From positions 1 to 36,245 of the forward strand of contig NZ_CALXKQ010000027.1 of the NCBI RefSeq assembly GCF_944388875.1: 36,245 nt of DNA. Reading direction: 5' to 3'. Below, one piece after another: positions 16,731 to 25,015 of the stretch. The notes beneath the pieces were generated by a model. It was given only the letters and a program-made list of their open reading frames with translations, was not told the origin of the DNA and searched no databases. The position numbers and the translations under genes are program-made. Source of the DNA: an uncultured Brachyspira sp. (lineage in GTDB: Bacteria > Spirochaetota > Brachyspiria > Brachyspirales > Brachyspiraceae). Every line of letters starts with the position of its first letter. Position 1 is the stretch's first letter.

Positions 16731-17801
16731 TTATCTTACCTCCCAATTATCCATAGCATTATTTAATTCTTCATTATTATATATTATAGCTTGATACTTA
16801 TACTTTTCTTTTTTGTCAGCCTCTATTCTTATGCCTTGAATATCATTATTTGAATTGTATTCATTTTTTACTTCATTATAAACATCATTAAAAGCCTTTA
16901 TGCATTCATAAGAGTGAGTAGTAGCAAAAAGCTGAACATTATTTTTATAACATACTTTAAATAAAGAAATCCATAAATTTCTTAAAGAACTATAATGAAA
17001 TCCATTATCAATTTCATCTATAAATAAAACTCCATTTGGAATAAATGATGTATTAACTATATAACTAAATATTTTATATATTCCGGCCCCTAATGCATTT
17101 ATAGGTAAATATCTGTCAAGCCCTATATCTGCCTCACAAATTTTATTTGATGATATTCTAATTGCTTCTAAATCAGGTATTATAGGTTTTAGACAGTCTA
17201 TAATAATTTTATCTTGTTTTAAATTTTGAATACTATTAAATACATTTATAGTATGTTTTTTAGCACTTTCTTCTATAAAAAATAAATCATTAATAAAGCT
17301 ATAAAGTAATGATATATTTTTATAAACTGAAAAATATATTATATTTTGATTATATACTTCAAGCTTACTATTGATTGGTTCAAAACTATTGTCAAGCTGT
17401 ATGTTATTATTTATGAGCATCGGAAGTTTTATAGTTTGTCCATTATCATTTTCTACTTGATAATAAATACCATCTAAGGCATTTTCTGTTAATGATTTTA
17501 TAGGATATATATTTAATTCTTTCTTTGAAGTTTTTATATTTATAGGATTAGAATAATCAAAATTATTGAAAATCAATTCTAAATTATTATTTAAAGGTAT
17601 ATCTCTTTGAAAAAATGAAGAAGATAAAACTGTGTTGCTTCTATACATATTACAATATAAAAACAATGCCTCTAAAAGATTGCTTTTTCCCACACTGTTT
17701 TTACCGAATATTAAATTAAATCTTTTAAAACTGTCAATAGAAAATTCTTTGAAGCATTTAAAATTACTTATACTAATATTTGGTATTTGAATCTTATTCA
17801 T
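16731..17801 (-). CDS. OLD/SMC-type AAA ATPase of a predicted defence pair
   Basis: This 356-residue ATPase has an ABC/SMC-type head without a long coiled coil, as in the AAA_15/AAA_21 families. The N-terminal ISNFKCFKEF strand leads to Walker A GKNSVGKS (33-40). PINALGAGIYKIF (233-245) occupies the signature position, FIDEIDNG (260-267) is Walker B, and ATTHSYE (293-299) holds the switch histidine. The next gene encodes a TOPRIM protein three bases downstream with its RBS inside this gene, so the two are co-translated. Such ATPase plus TOPRIM pairs occur in OLD-like and PARIS-type (AriA/AriB) anti-phage systems. It has a strong promoter at 17836-17864. Role in defence is inferred from family and pairing only. 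Confidence 0.85.
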   Translation of the reverse strand: MNKIQIPNISISNFKCFKEFSIDSFKRFNLIFGKNSVGKSNLLEALFLYCNMYRSNTVLSSSFFQRDIPLNNNLELIFNNFDYSNPINIKTSKKELNIYPIKSLTENALDGIYYQVENDNGQTIKLPMLINNNIQLDNSFEPINSKLEVYNQNIIYFSVYKNISLLYSFINDLFFIEESAKKHTINVFNSIQNLKQDKIIIDCLKPIIPDLEAIRISSNKICEADIGLDRYLPINALGAGIYKIFSYIVNTSFIPNGVLFIDEIDNGFHYSSLRNLWISLFKVCYKNNVQLFATTHSYECIKAFNDVYNEVKNEYNSNNDIQGIRIEADKKEKYKYQAIIYNNEELNNAMDNWEVR

Positions 17802-17835
17802 AATTTTATTCCATTATTAATTTAATAGTAAAAAA

Positions 17836-17864
17836 ATAATATACTAAAATCAATATATTGTCAA
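17836..17864 (-). promoter_or_regulatory. Promoter of the ATPase-TOPRIM pair
   Basis: On the minus strand TTGACA (17864-17859) and TATTAT (17841-17836) are spaced by 17 bases, 34 bases before the start codon of the ATPase. This is one of the best consensus matches in the window. Confidence 0.65.
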
Positions 17865-17877
17865 AAATATAGATAAT

Positions 17878-17906
17878 AATATCATTATGAAATTGATAAT
17901 GATATT
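17878..17906. promoter_or_regulatory. Perfect 11-bp inverted repeat above the ATPase promoter
   Basis: AATATCATTAT (17878-17888) and ATAATGATATT (17896-17906) are exact reverse complements around a 7-base loop. The repeat begins 13 bases upstream of the -35 box of the ATPase-TOPRIM promoter. No T run follows on either strand, and secF already has a terminator at 17983-18011, so a regulator-binding site is more likely than a terminator. Confidence 0.45.
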
Positions 17907-17982
17907 TTGTATATACTGAAAATTTTTAAGTTTGTAAAAAATAATTTTTATATTGTTACAAAACTTCTATATTGCAAATAAA

Positions 17983-18011
17983 AAGAGTACACATTATAAA
18001 TGCATACTCTT
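17983..18011 (-). terminator. Terminator of yajC-secD-secF
   Basis: AAGAGTA (17983-17989) pairs with TACTCTT (18005-18011), with an inner CAT/ATG extension after a 2x2 internal loop. On the minus strand it is followed by TTTATTTG. It lies 24 bases after the secF stop. Confidence 0.7.
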
Positions 18012-18035
18012 ATTAATAATCATTCAATATTAATT

Positions 18036-18995
18036 TTAATCTTTTTTAGTTTTCATAAATAATATTAAAAGTCCGCTTGCTATAAAGTTACTAGCATAAG
18101 TACCTATAACAACACCGCAGAAGAATGTAAATGCAAAATCATAAAGTATGAATCCGCCCCATATCATTATAGCTAATACCGCAAGAAGAGTAGAAACACC
18201 AGTAATAATAGTTCTTCCAACAACATTATTCAAACTTACATTAACAATCTCTTTAAATGGTCTTTTAACATCAGAATTTTCTCTTATTCTATCAAATACT
18301 ACTATTATGTCATTAATTGTATAACCTATTAAAGTAAGCATTGAAGAGAGAACAAGTACAGAAAACTCTTTATTTAAGAAAAGAAGTATACCAAATACTA
18401 TAACTACATTATGTATAAGTGTAATTATAGCAGGAAATGCATATCTATAATTGAATCTTATAGTAATGTAAATCATAATTATAATCCAAGAAACAATTAT
18501 AAGTATGAAAGCTAATTTCAAATTATCAGCAGAAACTACACCGCTTATAATATTACTTCCTATTAGATTAACTTTTTCCTGAGTATATTTATCATAAAGA
18601 ACCTTCATAGCTTTATCAGATTCTTCATTAGAGCCTCTGAATCTTAAAAGAAAAGCATTTATATTATTGTCGCCCTCAAGCTCCTGTATATTAACAGTTT
18701 CAGTACCGAAATTATTATATAAAGCTCTTATCTCAGCAATATTAATAACTTCAGGATTATCTATCTTTACCTTTAATTCCACACCGCCTGCAAAGTCAAT
18801 GCCCATATTAAAACTATTATTATTAAGCTTACTTACAAATAAACCAATAGATGCTATAAATAGTATAGCAGATATAACAGCAGCAATAGGCATAAATTTA
18901 ACAAAAGGTATTTTATTTTTTGTTAAATCATTATTCTCTTTTTTATCCGTATTATTTTTAACTGTATTTTCTTTTTTAATTTCTTCACTCATCAT
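18036..18995 (-). CDS. secF: Protein translocase subunit SecF
   Basis: The 319-residue SecF works with SecD and YajC to pull exported proteins across the membrane after SecYEG, using the ion gradient. After a charged N-terminal ~30 residues there is one membrane helix, then MGIDFAGGVELKVK, the conserved SecF box. A periplasmic segment follows and then five membrane helices. GYTINDIIVVFDRIREN is the hallmark transmembrane 4 motif. Length is normal. It lies 26 bases after secD and is followed by a terminator. The N-terminus begins with ATGATG; either could be the start. Confidence 0.96.
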   Translation of the reverse strand: MMSEEIKKENTVKNNTDKKENNDLTKNKIPFVKFMPIAAVISAILFIASIGLFVSKLNNNSFNMGIDFAGGVELKVKIDNPEVINIAEIRALYNNFGTETVNIQELEGDNNINAFLLRFRGSNEESDKAMKVLYDKYTQEKVNLIGSNIISGVVSADNLKLAFILIIVSWIIIMIYITIRFNYRYAFPAIITLIHNVVIVFGILLFLNKEFSVLVLSSMLTLIGYTINDIIVVFDRIRENSDVKRPFKEIVNVSLNNVVGRTIITGVSTLLAVLAIMIWGGFILYDFAFTFFCGVVIGTYASNFIASGLLILFMKTKKD

Positions 18996-19021
18996 AAAAT
19001 CCCAATCAATTTTTCATTATA

Positions 19022-20533
19022 TTATATAAAGAAGAACCCTGCTTTCTTTACCACCTTAGTACGTATTAACTCTTCATAAATATATCTAGTAATAAACACA
19101 GCAGTAAATAGGTTTATCAAAATACCAAAGAATAAAGTAATAGCAAAACCTTGTACTGGACCGCTTCCGAATATCCATAATATTAAAGCTACAATAATAG
19201 TAGTAATGTTGGAGTCAAATATTGTAGCAAAAGCTCTGTCATAACCAGAAATAATAGCATCAGCAACATTAGATTTAATTTTTAATTCATCTTTGATACG
19301 CTCAAAAATGATAACATTGGCATCAACCGCCATACCTATAGTAAGGATAAGTCCAGCAATACCAGGTAAAGTTAAAGTAAATCTTAATGGAGATAATACT
19401 GCTATAATAAGTATTACATTTACAAGCATAGCAATTGTAGCTAAAACTCCAGAAAGTCTGTAAACTGCTATCATAAATACAGCAACTAAAATAGCTGCCA
19501 TAAGTAAAGCTGTAGCACCGCCTTTAACAGAGTCAGCACCTATAGACTGACCTACAACCTCTTCTTCTACAATAGTTACATTAAGAGGTAAAGCACCTTC
19601 TTTTAATATTCTAGCTAAATCCTGAGCTTCTTCTAAAGTAAATCTTCCAGTGATAACACCACGTCCGCCTCTAATCTCATCATTGATATTAGGGGCACTT
19701 ATAACTTTATCATCCAATACTATAGCAAGCATTCTGTTTTTATTTTGTGCTGTAACTTCGGCAAACTGAGTAGAACCTTCTCCATTAAGCTCAAACTCAA
19801 CAGTAACCTCTCCGAACTCGCCTCCTCCTACTTGGGCATTAATCAAAGCACTTCCCTCAAGCGAAGGCTCTTTATTAACAATAACAGGAGCTCCTCTAAC
19901 TCTTCTCCCAAAATCATCTTTTTCACTGTAGAAATAAAGCTGTTTTCCGTATTCAGGAACTTTAGCTGTATTTGTAAATACACCCATTAACATATCATTA
20001 GTAGTTAAATTGGCTGTAGCCTCTTCATCAACTAAATTGAATGTCAAAGCTCCCTGACTTAATACCACACTTTTTATTCTATCTGGATCCCTTGCCCCAG
20101 GAAGTTCTACAACTACTCTGTCTTCACCCTGCTTTCTTATTCCAACCTCACTAACTCCGAATTGGTCAATCCTTCCTCTAAGTCTTGATATAAGTCTGTC
20201 CATAGCATCATTTTTCTCCTCTGCTGTAAGAGATGAAACACTTCTTTCAAGTCTAGCAGCATACTCTTCAAAATCAGCCTGAAGTACTATTCTTATACCG
20301 CCTTGTAAATCCAAACCCATATTCACAGATTCACCTCTTAAACGCTTAAGAGATTGAACACTATCTATCTGTTCCTTACTATATCCTTTAGCTATCATCT
20401 CATCTAAAGACATGTTGCTTTCTTCTTTTTTGTCTTCAGATGTAAAGAAATACCATCTTACCGTAGGAGTAATAAACCAAGCCATTACGCCAAGTCCTAT
20501 AATGATGAATGCCAGTCTTAAATTATGACTCAT
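19022..20533 (-). CDS. secD: Protein translocase subunit SecD
   Basis: The 503-residue SecD is the partner of SecF in the accessory translocase. The N-terminal membrane helix (about 7-29) is followed by MGLDLQGGIRIVL, the conserved D1 box, then the P1 periplasmic head with RIDQFGVSEVGI. The last ~180 residues contain five membrane helices, with GMAVDANVIIFERIKDEL as the RND-like motif carrying the functional aspartate. The ATG is preceded by AGGAAA and lies 32 bases after yajC. Length is typical of short spirochaete and Gram-positive SecD. Confidence 0.97.
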   Translation of the reverse strand: MSHNLRLAFIIIGLGVMAWFITPTVRWYFFTSEDKKEESNMSLDEMIAKGYSKEQIDSVQSLKRLRGESVNMGLDLQGGIRIVLQADFEEYAARLERSVSSLTAEEKNDAMDRLISRLRGRIDQFGVSEVGIRKQGEDRVVVELPGARDPDRIKSVVLSQGALTFNLVDEEATANLTTNDMLMGVFTNTAKVPEYGKQLYFYSEKDDFGRRVRGAPVIVNKEPSLEGSALINAQVGGGEFGEVTVEFELNGEGSTQFAEVTAQNKNRMLAIVLDDKVISAPNINDEIRGGRGVITGRFTLEEAQDLARILKEGALPLNVTIVEEEVVGQSIGADSVKGGATALLMAAILVAVFMIAVYRLSGVLATIAMLVNVILIIAVLSPLRFTLTLPGIAGLILTIGMAVDANVIIFERIKDELKIKSNVADAIISGYDRAFATIFDSNITTIIVALILWIFGSGPVQGFAITLFFGILINLFTAVFITRYIYEELIRTKVVKKAGFFFI

Positions 20534-20565
20534 ATTATTATTTTCCTATTATTAATTTTTTGTTA

Positions 20566-20994
20566 TTATTCTTTTTTATCTTCTGCCTGAGCTTTTTCTA
20601 AATCTTCTTTTATTTGATTCTTATCCTCTATAGCTTTTTTATCCTCTTTTTTCTTTTCTTCTTTTTTAGGAGGATTAAGCATTTCTTCTGTAACCACAGC
20701 TGATATAGAAGATTTGATTATTTCCATTTTTGTATTTTCGCCTACTTTTACTATTGCTATTCTTCCGCCCTCTTTATCTGAAACATATTCAGCTACTATT
20801 CCGCCTGCTATTATTATTTTATCGCCTTTTTTTAATTCAGCTATACTTTGTGCTAATTTTTTTTGCTGCTGTTTTTGCGGTCTTATTAGTAAGAAATAAA
20901 ATATAGCAAATATTGCTATCATCATACCTATTGATACCAACGGATTGCCTGCCTGACCTTGTGCTCCTTGTGCATATAATGTAGCTGTGAACAT
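20566..20994 (-). CDS. yajC: Preprotein translocase subunit YajC
   Basis: YajC is the small accessory protein of the SecDF complex. The 142-residue protein has one membrane helix near residues 18-38 (IGMMIAIFAIFYFLLIRPQ), with the invariant FLLIRPQ[KR]Q at its end, then GDKIIIAGGI and the rest of the YajC core. The C-terminal ~35 residues are an unusual Lys/Glu/Asp-rich extension, making the protein somewhat longer than the usual ~110. The start has AAGAGG upstream. It is the first gene of the sec operon, behind a consensus promoter at 21041-21069. Confidence 0.94.
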   Translation of the reverse strand: MFTATLYAQGAQGQAGNPLVSIGMMIAIFAIFYFLLIRPQKQQQKKLAQSIAELKKGDKIIIAGGIVAEYVSDKEGGRIAIVKVGENTKMEIIKSSISAVVTEEMLNPPKKEEKKKEDKKAIEDKNQIKEDLEKAQAEDKKE

Positions 20995-21040
20995 TCTTTA
21001 ATTACCTCTTAATTTTTTAGATTTCTTTTGATAGTACATC

Positions 21041-21069
21041 ATATTATCAATAATTTATACTTATGTCAA
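21041..21069 (-). promoter_or_regulatory. Promoter of yajC-secD-secF
   Basis: On the minus strand a full-consensus TTGACA (21069-21064) is followed after 17 bases by TAATAT (21046-21041), 46 bases before the yajC start. Confidence 0.65.
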
Positions 21070-21176
21070 TATTCTTTTATTCTATTACAAATAAAAATTT
21101 ATATTACTATCAATTATAATATAGCATAAAAATTAATTATTCATACTTATTAATTTATAGTAAATTCAAAATCTAT

Positions 21177-21266
21177 TTAACGCACGGTAAATAAATTTTT
21201 TAATATAGTAAAATTTGAATTGCAAATAAATTTATATTTTTCGCCTAAGTTCTGCGTGCGGACAGT
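21177..21266 (+). repeat. ~89-bp intergenic element bounded by CGCACG/CGTGCG, copy 1
   Basis: The stretch starts TTAACGCACG and ends TTCTGCGTGCGG, so its ends are inverted repeats of each other around CGCACG. By eye about four fifths of its bases match the reverse complement of 35912-36000, including the shared blocks TTTTTTAATATA, AAAATTTGAAT and ATTTATATTTTT. Confidence 0.7.
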
Positions 21267-21287
21267 AAAAATTATAAATTTAAAAAA

Positions 21288-21402
21288 AACTTGGGTGGGC
21301 AGTGCTATAATAGTTCTAAAATTAAAAAGAAAAACGGCATTAAAATGACTGTAAGTTTAGAAAACCTATAGGGCGGGTGGATGTAAGTAAATTTTTAAAA
21401 TT
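21288..21402 (+). repeat. Two-block G-rich repeat unit, copy A
   Basis: CTTGGGTGGGCAGT (21290-21303) and GGGCGGGTGG (21371-21380) are followed by ATGTAAGTAAATTTTTAAA. The same order and near-equal spacing occurs at 36021-36130, and inverted at 36142-36231. The 14-base block CTTGGGTGGGCAGT is identical to the complement of 36216-36229. Confidence 0.7.
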
Positions 21403-21509
21403 AAAAAACTAGTATTTTTTGCAGCTTTAATGAATTCTGATTTAGAAGAGCAGCAAAAAAACTGATATTTTATATATAAAAATATTTCTATCAAATGATT
21501 TTATAATAA

Positions 21510-21568
21510 AAATTGTTAGCTGATACAATCATAAAATAATTATGTATGAATGTAAAAACTAACAATTT
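21510..21568 (-). terminator. Long hairpin, possible terminator of the ABC operon
   Basis: Perfect 10-base arms AAATTGTTAG (21510-21519) and CTAACAATTT (21559-21568) enclose 39 bases that contain further partial pairing. On the minus strand the hairpin ends in TTTTTATTATA. It lies 25 bases after the stop of the substrate-binding protein. The loop is long for a simple intrinsic terminator. Confidence 0.5.
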
Positions 21569-21593
21569 CTATTTTTAGAATTTAAAATTATTA

Positions 21594-22568
21594 TTATTTT
21601 ATTATCAAATCATCTATATTCACTTCAGTTTCTATCATATTATTATTTCTCATAAACTCCTCAGTTTTTTTCATAGATGCTATATCATTATCAGTAATAT
21701 CTATACTAAAGTCATACATAGTATACATCTCTTTTACAGCCTCATCGCTAAGTCCTGTTTCTTTTGCCGAAATTGCCATAGCCTCATCATAATTATTTTC
21801 TATATAGCTTAAAACCTCTCTTTGAGCATTGATAAACTCATCAACCAATACTTTATTACTGTTGTAGAAACTTTCGCTTGTAGCAACTGCTATAGTGGCA
21901 TCAACCAAACCCTCCCCTGTAGTTACAACATTATAACCGTCTTTTATCATATTATAAGCAGAAGGACCAGCAAGCAAAGCCATATCAACAGAACCTCCAG
22001 CTAAAGCAGCCTGAGATTCTGGTATGCCCATTGATATAAACTCTACATCGCTTTCTTTTAATCCTAATGTATTTAAATATGCTGTCAAAAGCTCATGTAA
22101 TATTGTTCCTTTTGGTCCTGCTATTTTCTTTCCTCTAACTTCATCTGCTGTTTTAAAAGATGTACCTTTAGCAGAAAATAATGTAAAAGCCTTTGGAGAT
22201 CTGCTGTACATGTTTATAATTTTTATATCAGCATCATTTGCTTTAGCTAGTATTACAGAAGTAGCTCCTACAGCATACAAAAATTGAATATCGCCTGATG
22301 CTAATGCCTGAGTTTGTTCAGGACCTGTTGTAAGTTCTGAATATTCTACTGGAATACCGTATTTACTGAATGCATTGCTGAATATTGATTTTTCCTTTTC
22401 AACTATTGAAGGAACATTTAAAGGTGCTTTTACATAAGTAACTGCTATTTTCTTAGCGGTAAAATTTGTTGAAGAAGTATTTGATGATGAAGCTGCATTA
22501 TTACCGCATGAAATAGCAAAAACAGATAAAGCAGCTATAGTAAATACTAATTTAATAGTTTTAAACAT
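21594..22568 (-). CDS. ABC transporter substrate-binding lipoprotein, NitT/TauT type
   Basis: This 324-residue lipoprotein has a signal peptide ending in a lipobox (VFAISC, Cys21) and a Ser/Asn linker, so it is anchored outside the cytoplasmic membrane. The fold is the SsuA/TauA/THI5-like type: AVTYVKAPLNVPS first strand, TTGPEQTQALASGDIQF, DEVRGKKIAGPKGTILHELL and PESQAALAGGSVDMALLAGPSAY are all family landmarks. These proteins bind sulfonates, nitrate, taurine or thiamine precursors; the sequence does not tell which. It is the last gene of the operon, 36 bases after the ATPase. RBS is AAGGAG. Confidence 0.9.
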   Translation of the reverse strand: MFKTIKLVFTIAALSVFAISCGNNAASSSNTSSTNFTAKKIAVTYVKAPLNVPSIVEKEKSIFSNAFSKYGIPVEYSELTTGPEQTQALASGDIQFLYAVGATSVILAKANDADIKIINMYSRSPKAFTLFSAKGTSFKTADEVRGKKIAGPKGTILHELLTAYLNTLGLKESDVEFISMGIPESQAALAGGSVDMALLAGPSAYNMIKDGYNVVTTGEGLVDATIAVATSESFYNSNKVLVDEFINAQREVLSYIENNYDEAMAISAKETGLSDEAVKEMYTMYDFSIDITDNDIASMKKTEEFMRNNNMIETEVNIDDLIIK

Positions 22569-22604
22569 TTTAGTTCTCCTTAAAAAAAATTATATATTTA
22601 ATTT

Positions 22605-23318
22605 CTAATTTTTAATAGAAAATAAAATATCCTTTTTAATCTCTATAAAATAATTATCTAATATATTTCTTTTATACGGCTTATCAGATAAATCATATTC
22701 TTTTTTTATTCTGCCGTTTTCAAATATTATAATCTTACCTCCTAAAATAAGAGCCTCATCAATACTATGCGTTACAAATATAATAGATTTTTTATTTTGC
22801 TTATAAATGTTAATGGTTTCATTTTGCAAAGTTTCTCTGGTAAAATAATCTAAAGATGCAAAAGGCTCATCCATTAATATAATATCTACGTCATTGGCTA
22901 AAGCACGGGCAATAGAAACTCTCTGCATCATACCAAGAGAAAGCTCAGATGGATAAGCCTTATCAAAACCATTTAGCCCTATCATATTTATAAGACTGTA
23001 TATTTTATCTTTATATATGTTTTTTTCTTTCTTATTTAGAGAAAAAGCAATATTATCAAATACATTAAGCCAAGGCATAAGTCTAGGCTCTTGAAAAACT
23101 ATTGATATCTTAGCATTATTTTCTATAATCACATTTCCTGTGTCTGCCTTTTCAAGTCCTGATAGCAATCTTAAAAAAGTAGTTTTACCGCATCCGCTTT
23201 TACCCAATATTATAGTAATAGAATTATCTGCTGATTCAAAGTTCATATTATTAATAACATTTATTTTTTTATTATCTATAATAAATGATTTTGAAAGATT
23301 TTCTGTTTTAATTTTCAA
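22605..23318 (-). CDS. ABC transporter ATPase, NitT/TauT type
   Basis: The 237-residue ATPase energises the importer. Walker A is GKSGCGKTT, the Q-loop is FQEPRLMPW as in SsuB/TauB, Walker B is [11 protein letters not shown], and the switch histidine is in FVTHSID. The signature is LSLGMMQR rather than the usual LSGGM, a mild variation. The start is a TTG at 23318, eight bases after AAAGGAG and overlapping the end of the permease gene by 11 bases, so translation is coupled. Confidence 0.92.
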   Translation of the reverse strand: MKIKTENLSKSFIIDNKKINVINNMNFESADNSITIILGKSGCGKTTFLRLLSGLEKADTGNVIIENNAKISIVFQEPRLMPWLNVFDNIAFSLNKKEKNIYKDKIYSLINMIGLNGFDKAYPSELSLGMMQRVSIARALANDVDIILMDEPFASLDYFTRETLQNETINIYKQNKKSIIFVTHSIDEALILGGKIIIFENGRIKKEYDLSDKPYKRNILDNYFIEIKKDILFSIKN

Positions 23319-24063
23319 TATAAACTCCTTTAGAATAAGGAAGCTTTTTTATTATATATGAAAATAATATATCAAACAAATAACCTAATAAACCTATGGT
23401 AATAATTCCAGCTATAACCTTATCTGACCTTGAAAGCTGCTGAGAGTCGAGTATCATATAACCTAAACCGCTTGATGCTGCTATCATTTCTGCTCCTATT
23501 ATAGCTCTGAAACTATATCCAAGTCCTATTTTCATGCCCGCAAGTATGCTTGGTAATGCATTTGGAAGCACTATATAAAAAAAAATTTTTAACTTTGAAA
23601 ACCCAAAAGATTTTCCAACTTCTATTAATTTTTTGTCAGCCGAACATATTGCCTGCCTTATATTAATAAATATTGGAAAAAAAGCAGCCAAAACTATAAT
23701 TATTATCTTAGGCTTCTCTCCTATTCCAAACCATAATATCAATATAGCTATCAAACTTATAGGAGGAACATTTCTCATAAACTCTATTATATTTCTAAAG
23801 TATTCAAATCTTTCCGCTCTTACTCCAAGAATCATTCCGAATATAAAAGCAAAAATAAAAGCTATAGAAAACCCTATTACAACTCTCAAAAGACTTACAT
23901 ATATATTTTTTATTAAATTGCCGTTCATTACTTCTATATAAAAAGCCCTAATTACTCGCTGAGGCGAAGGCAGAACATAAGAACTACATATATGACTTTC
24001 ACTTGCTATAAACCAAAGTATTAAAATTAATACCAATATAATATTTTGCTTTAGAATCTTCAC
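23308..24063 (-). CDS. ABC transporter permease, NitT/TauT type
   Basis: The 251-residue membrane protein forms the importer channel. It has about six transmembrane helices. The N-terminal [11 protein letters not shown] and the cytoplasmic EAA-like loop, [27 protein letters not shown], mark the SsuC/TauC family, as does [25 protein letters not shown]. It is the first gene of a permease-ATPase-binding protein operon. A perfect inverted repeat lies 54-81 bases before its start. Confidence 0.93.
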   Translation of the reverse strand: MKILKQNIILVLILILWFIASESHICSSYVLPSPQRVIRAFYIEVMNGNLIKNIYVSLLRVVIGFSIAFIFAFIFGMILGVRAERFEYFRNIIEFMRNVPPISLIAILILWFGIGEKPKIIIIVLAAFFPIFINIRQAICSADKKLIEVGKSFGFSKLKIFFYIVLPNALPSILAGMKIGLGYSFRAIIGAEMIAASSGLGYMILDSQQLSRSDKVIAGIITIGLLGYLFDILFSYIIKKLPYSKGVYIEN

Positions 24064-24116
24064 ACTATTATTAAACTATTTATTTTATAATAAACTTTAT
24101 AAAAATTAATAAATTC

Positions 24117-24144
24117 ATATATGTTAAAAAACCCTAACATATAT
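24117..24144. promoter_or_regulatory. 10-bp inverted repeat upstream of the ABC operon
   Basis: ATATATGTTA (24117-24126) and TAACATATAT (24135-24144) are exact reverse complements around AAAAACCC. A TTGACA lies just upstream on the minus strand (24158-24153), but no good -10 is present at 16-18 bases. The repeat occupies the place where a -10 would be, so it could be an operator or a leader hairpin of the ABC operon. Confidence 0.4.
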
Positions 24145-24215
24145 AAATAATTTGTCAATACATATTTTATTATAATTATTTAGGAGTGTAAGTTTTTGTA
24201 ATTCTTTTTATCAGA

Positions 24216-24244
24216 TTGATTTATTTATTCGTATATATTACAAT
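24216..24244 (+). promoter_or_regulatory. Promoter of the DUF4234 gene
   Basis: TTGATT (24216-24221) and TACAAT (24239-24244) are 17 bases apart and about 60 bases before the ATG at 24303. Confidence 0.5.
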
Positions 24245-24302
24245 CAAAAAATATTACATAATAAAAAAGCAGAATATATAACTTAATTAAGGTTATAATA
24301 AT

Positions 24303-24863
24303 ATGAATATAGGTGCTGTAAGATCAATTCCTGCAATGTTTCTTTTAAACTTTATCACTTTAGGAATATATCATTATTATTGGATTTACTATATTACTTT
24401 AGAAGTTGTGAAGTTTACAAAAAGAAAAGAGATATCTCCTGTTTTGGAGCTTTTACTTTCTGTTATGACTTGTAATCTTTATACAATATATTGGTATAAT
24501 AAATACGGAAATATTATTCATAAAGAAATAGCTTTAAAAATAGATGAAAATGATAAAGACAATAAAACCCAAATAGTTATGACAGCAAGTATTATTGTAT
24601 TATCCATTGGCATTCCTATTATAGGAGTTTTAATATTTGCTTTTGTTACAGGAGTACTTGTAAGCGGTATGTCTTTAGCTTATAGAGATTTTAATGTTAT
24701 TGAATTAATTGATTATAAGCCTAACGTATTATTAGTATTTGCAGGTACTATATTAGTTGGTTTTATTATTCTTTTTGTAATTACCGCCTCTTTACTTATT
24801 CCAGACATTATTATGCAGAAAAAATTAAACTCTATATGGGAAAAAATTAGAAATAAAAAATAA
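24303..24863 (+). CDS. DUF4234 membrane protein
   Basis: The 186-residue protein matches DUF4234 at its N-terminus: RSIPAMFLLNFITLGIYHYYWIY is the typical first helix with the LGIY.YYW signature, and a second copy-like segment CNLYTIYWYNKYG follows. Two more long hydrophobic segments lie at about 95-125 and 140-165, so four membrane helices are likely. Function of the family is unknown. The start is preceded by TTAAGG. It stands alone between two leftward operons. Confidence 0.85.
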   Translation: MNIGAVRSIPAMFLLNFITLGIYHYYWIYYITLEVVKFTKRKEISPVLELLLSVMTCNLYTIYWYNKYGNIIHKEIALKIDENDKDNKTQIVMTASIIVLSIGIPIIGVLIFAFVTGVLVSGMSLAYRDFNVIELIDYKPNVLLVFAGTILVGFIILFVITASLLIPDIIMQKKLNSIWEKIRNKK

Positions 24864-25015
24864 TTTATTTTAATAATTATCTTCTTAATTTTAGTTTTTT
24901 TAATCTGTATATTGTATGAATTATAAATTGATATTTTATCCATAATAAAGTTATATTTAATTAGGATTATTAAATCTTCCGCTATTTATCAAACTAGATA
25001 TTATATTATTTATAA

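Larger units (their letters stand above)
21070..21593. other. Intergenic stretch with repeats, no gene
   Basis: This stretch between the sec promoter and the ABC operon has no supported reading frame. It holds the CGCACG-bounded element (21177-21266), one two-block G-rich unit (21288-21402) and a long hairpin that may end the ABC operon (21510-21568). G-rich blocks stand out sharply in otherwise nearly pure A/T DNA. Confidence 0.6.
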
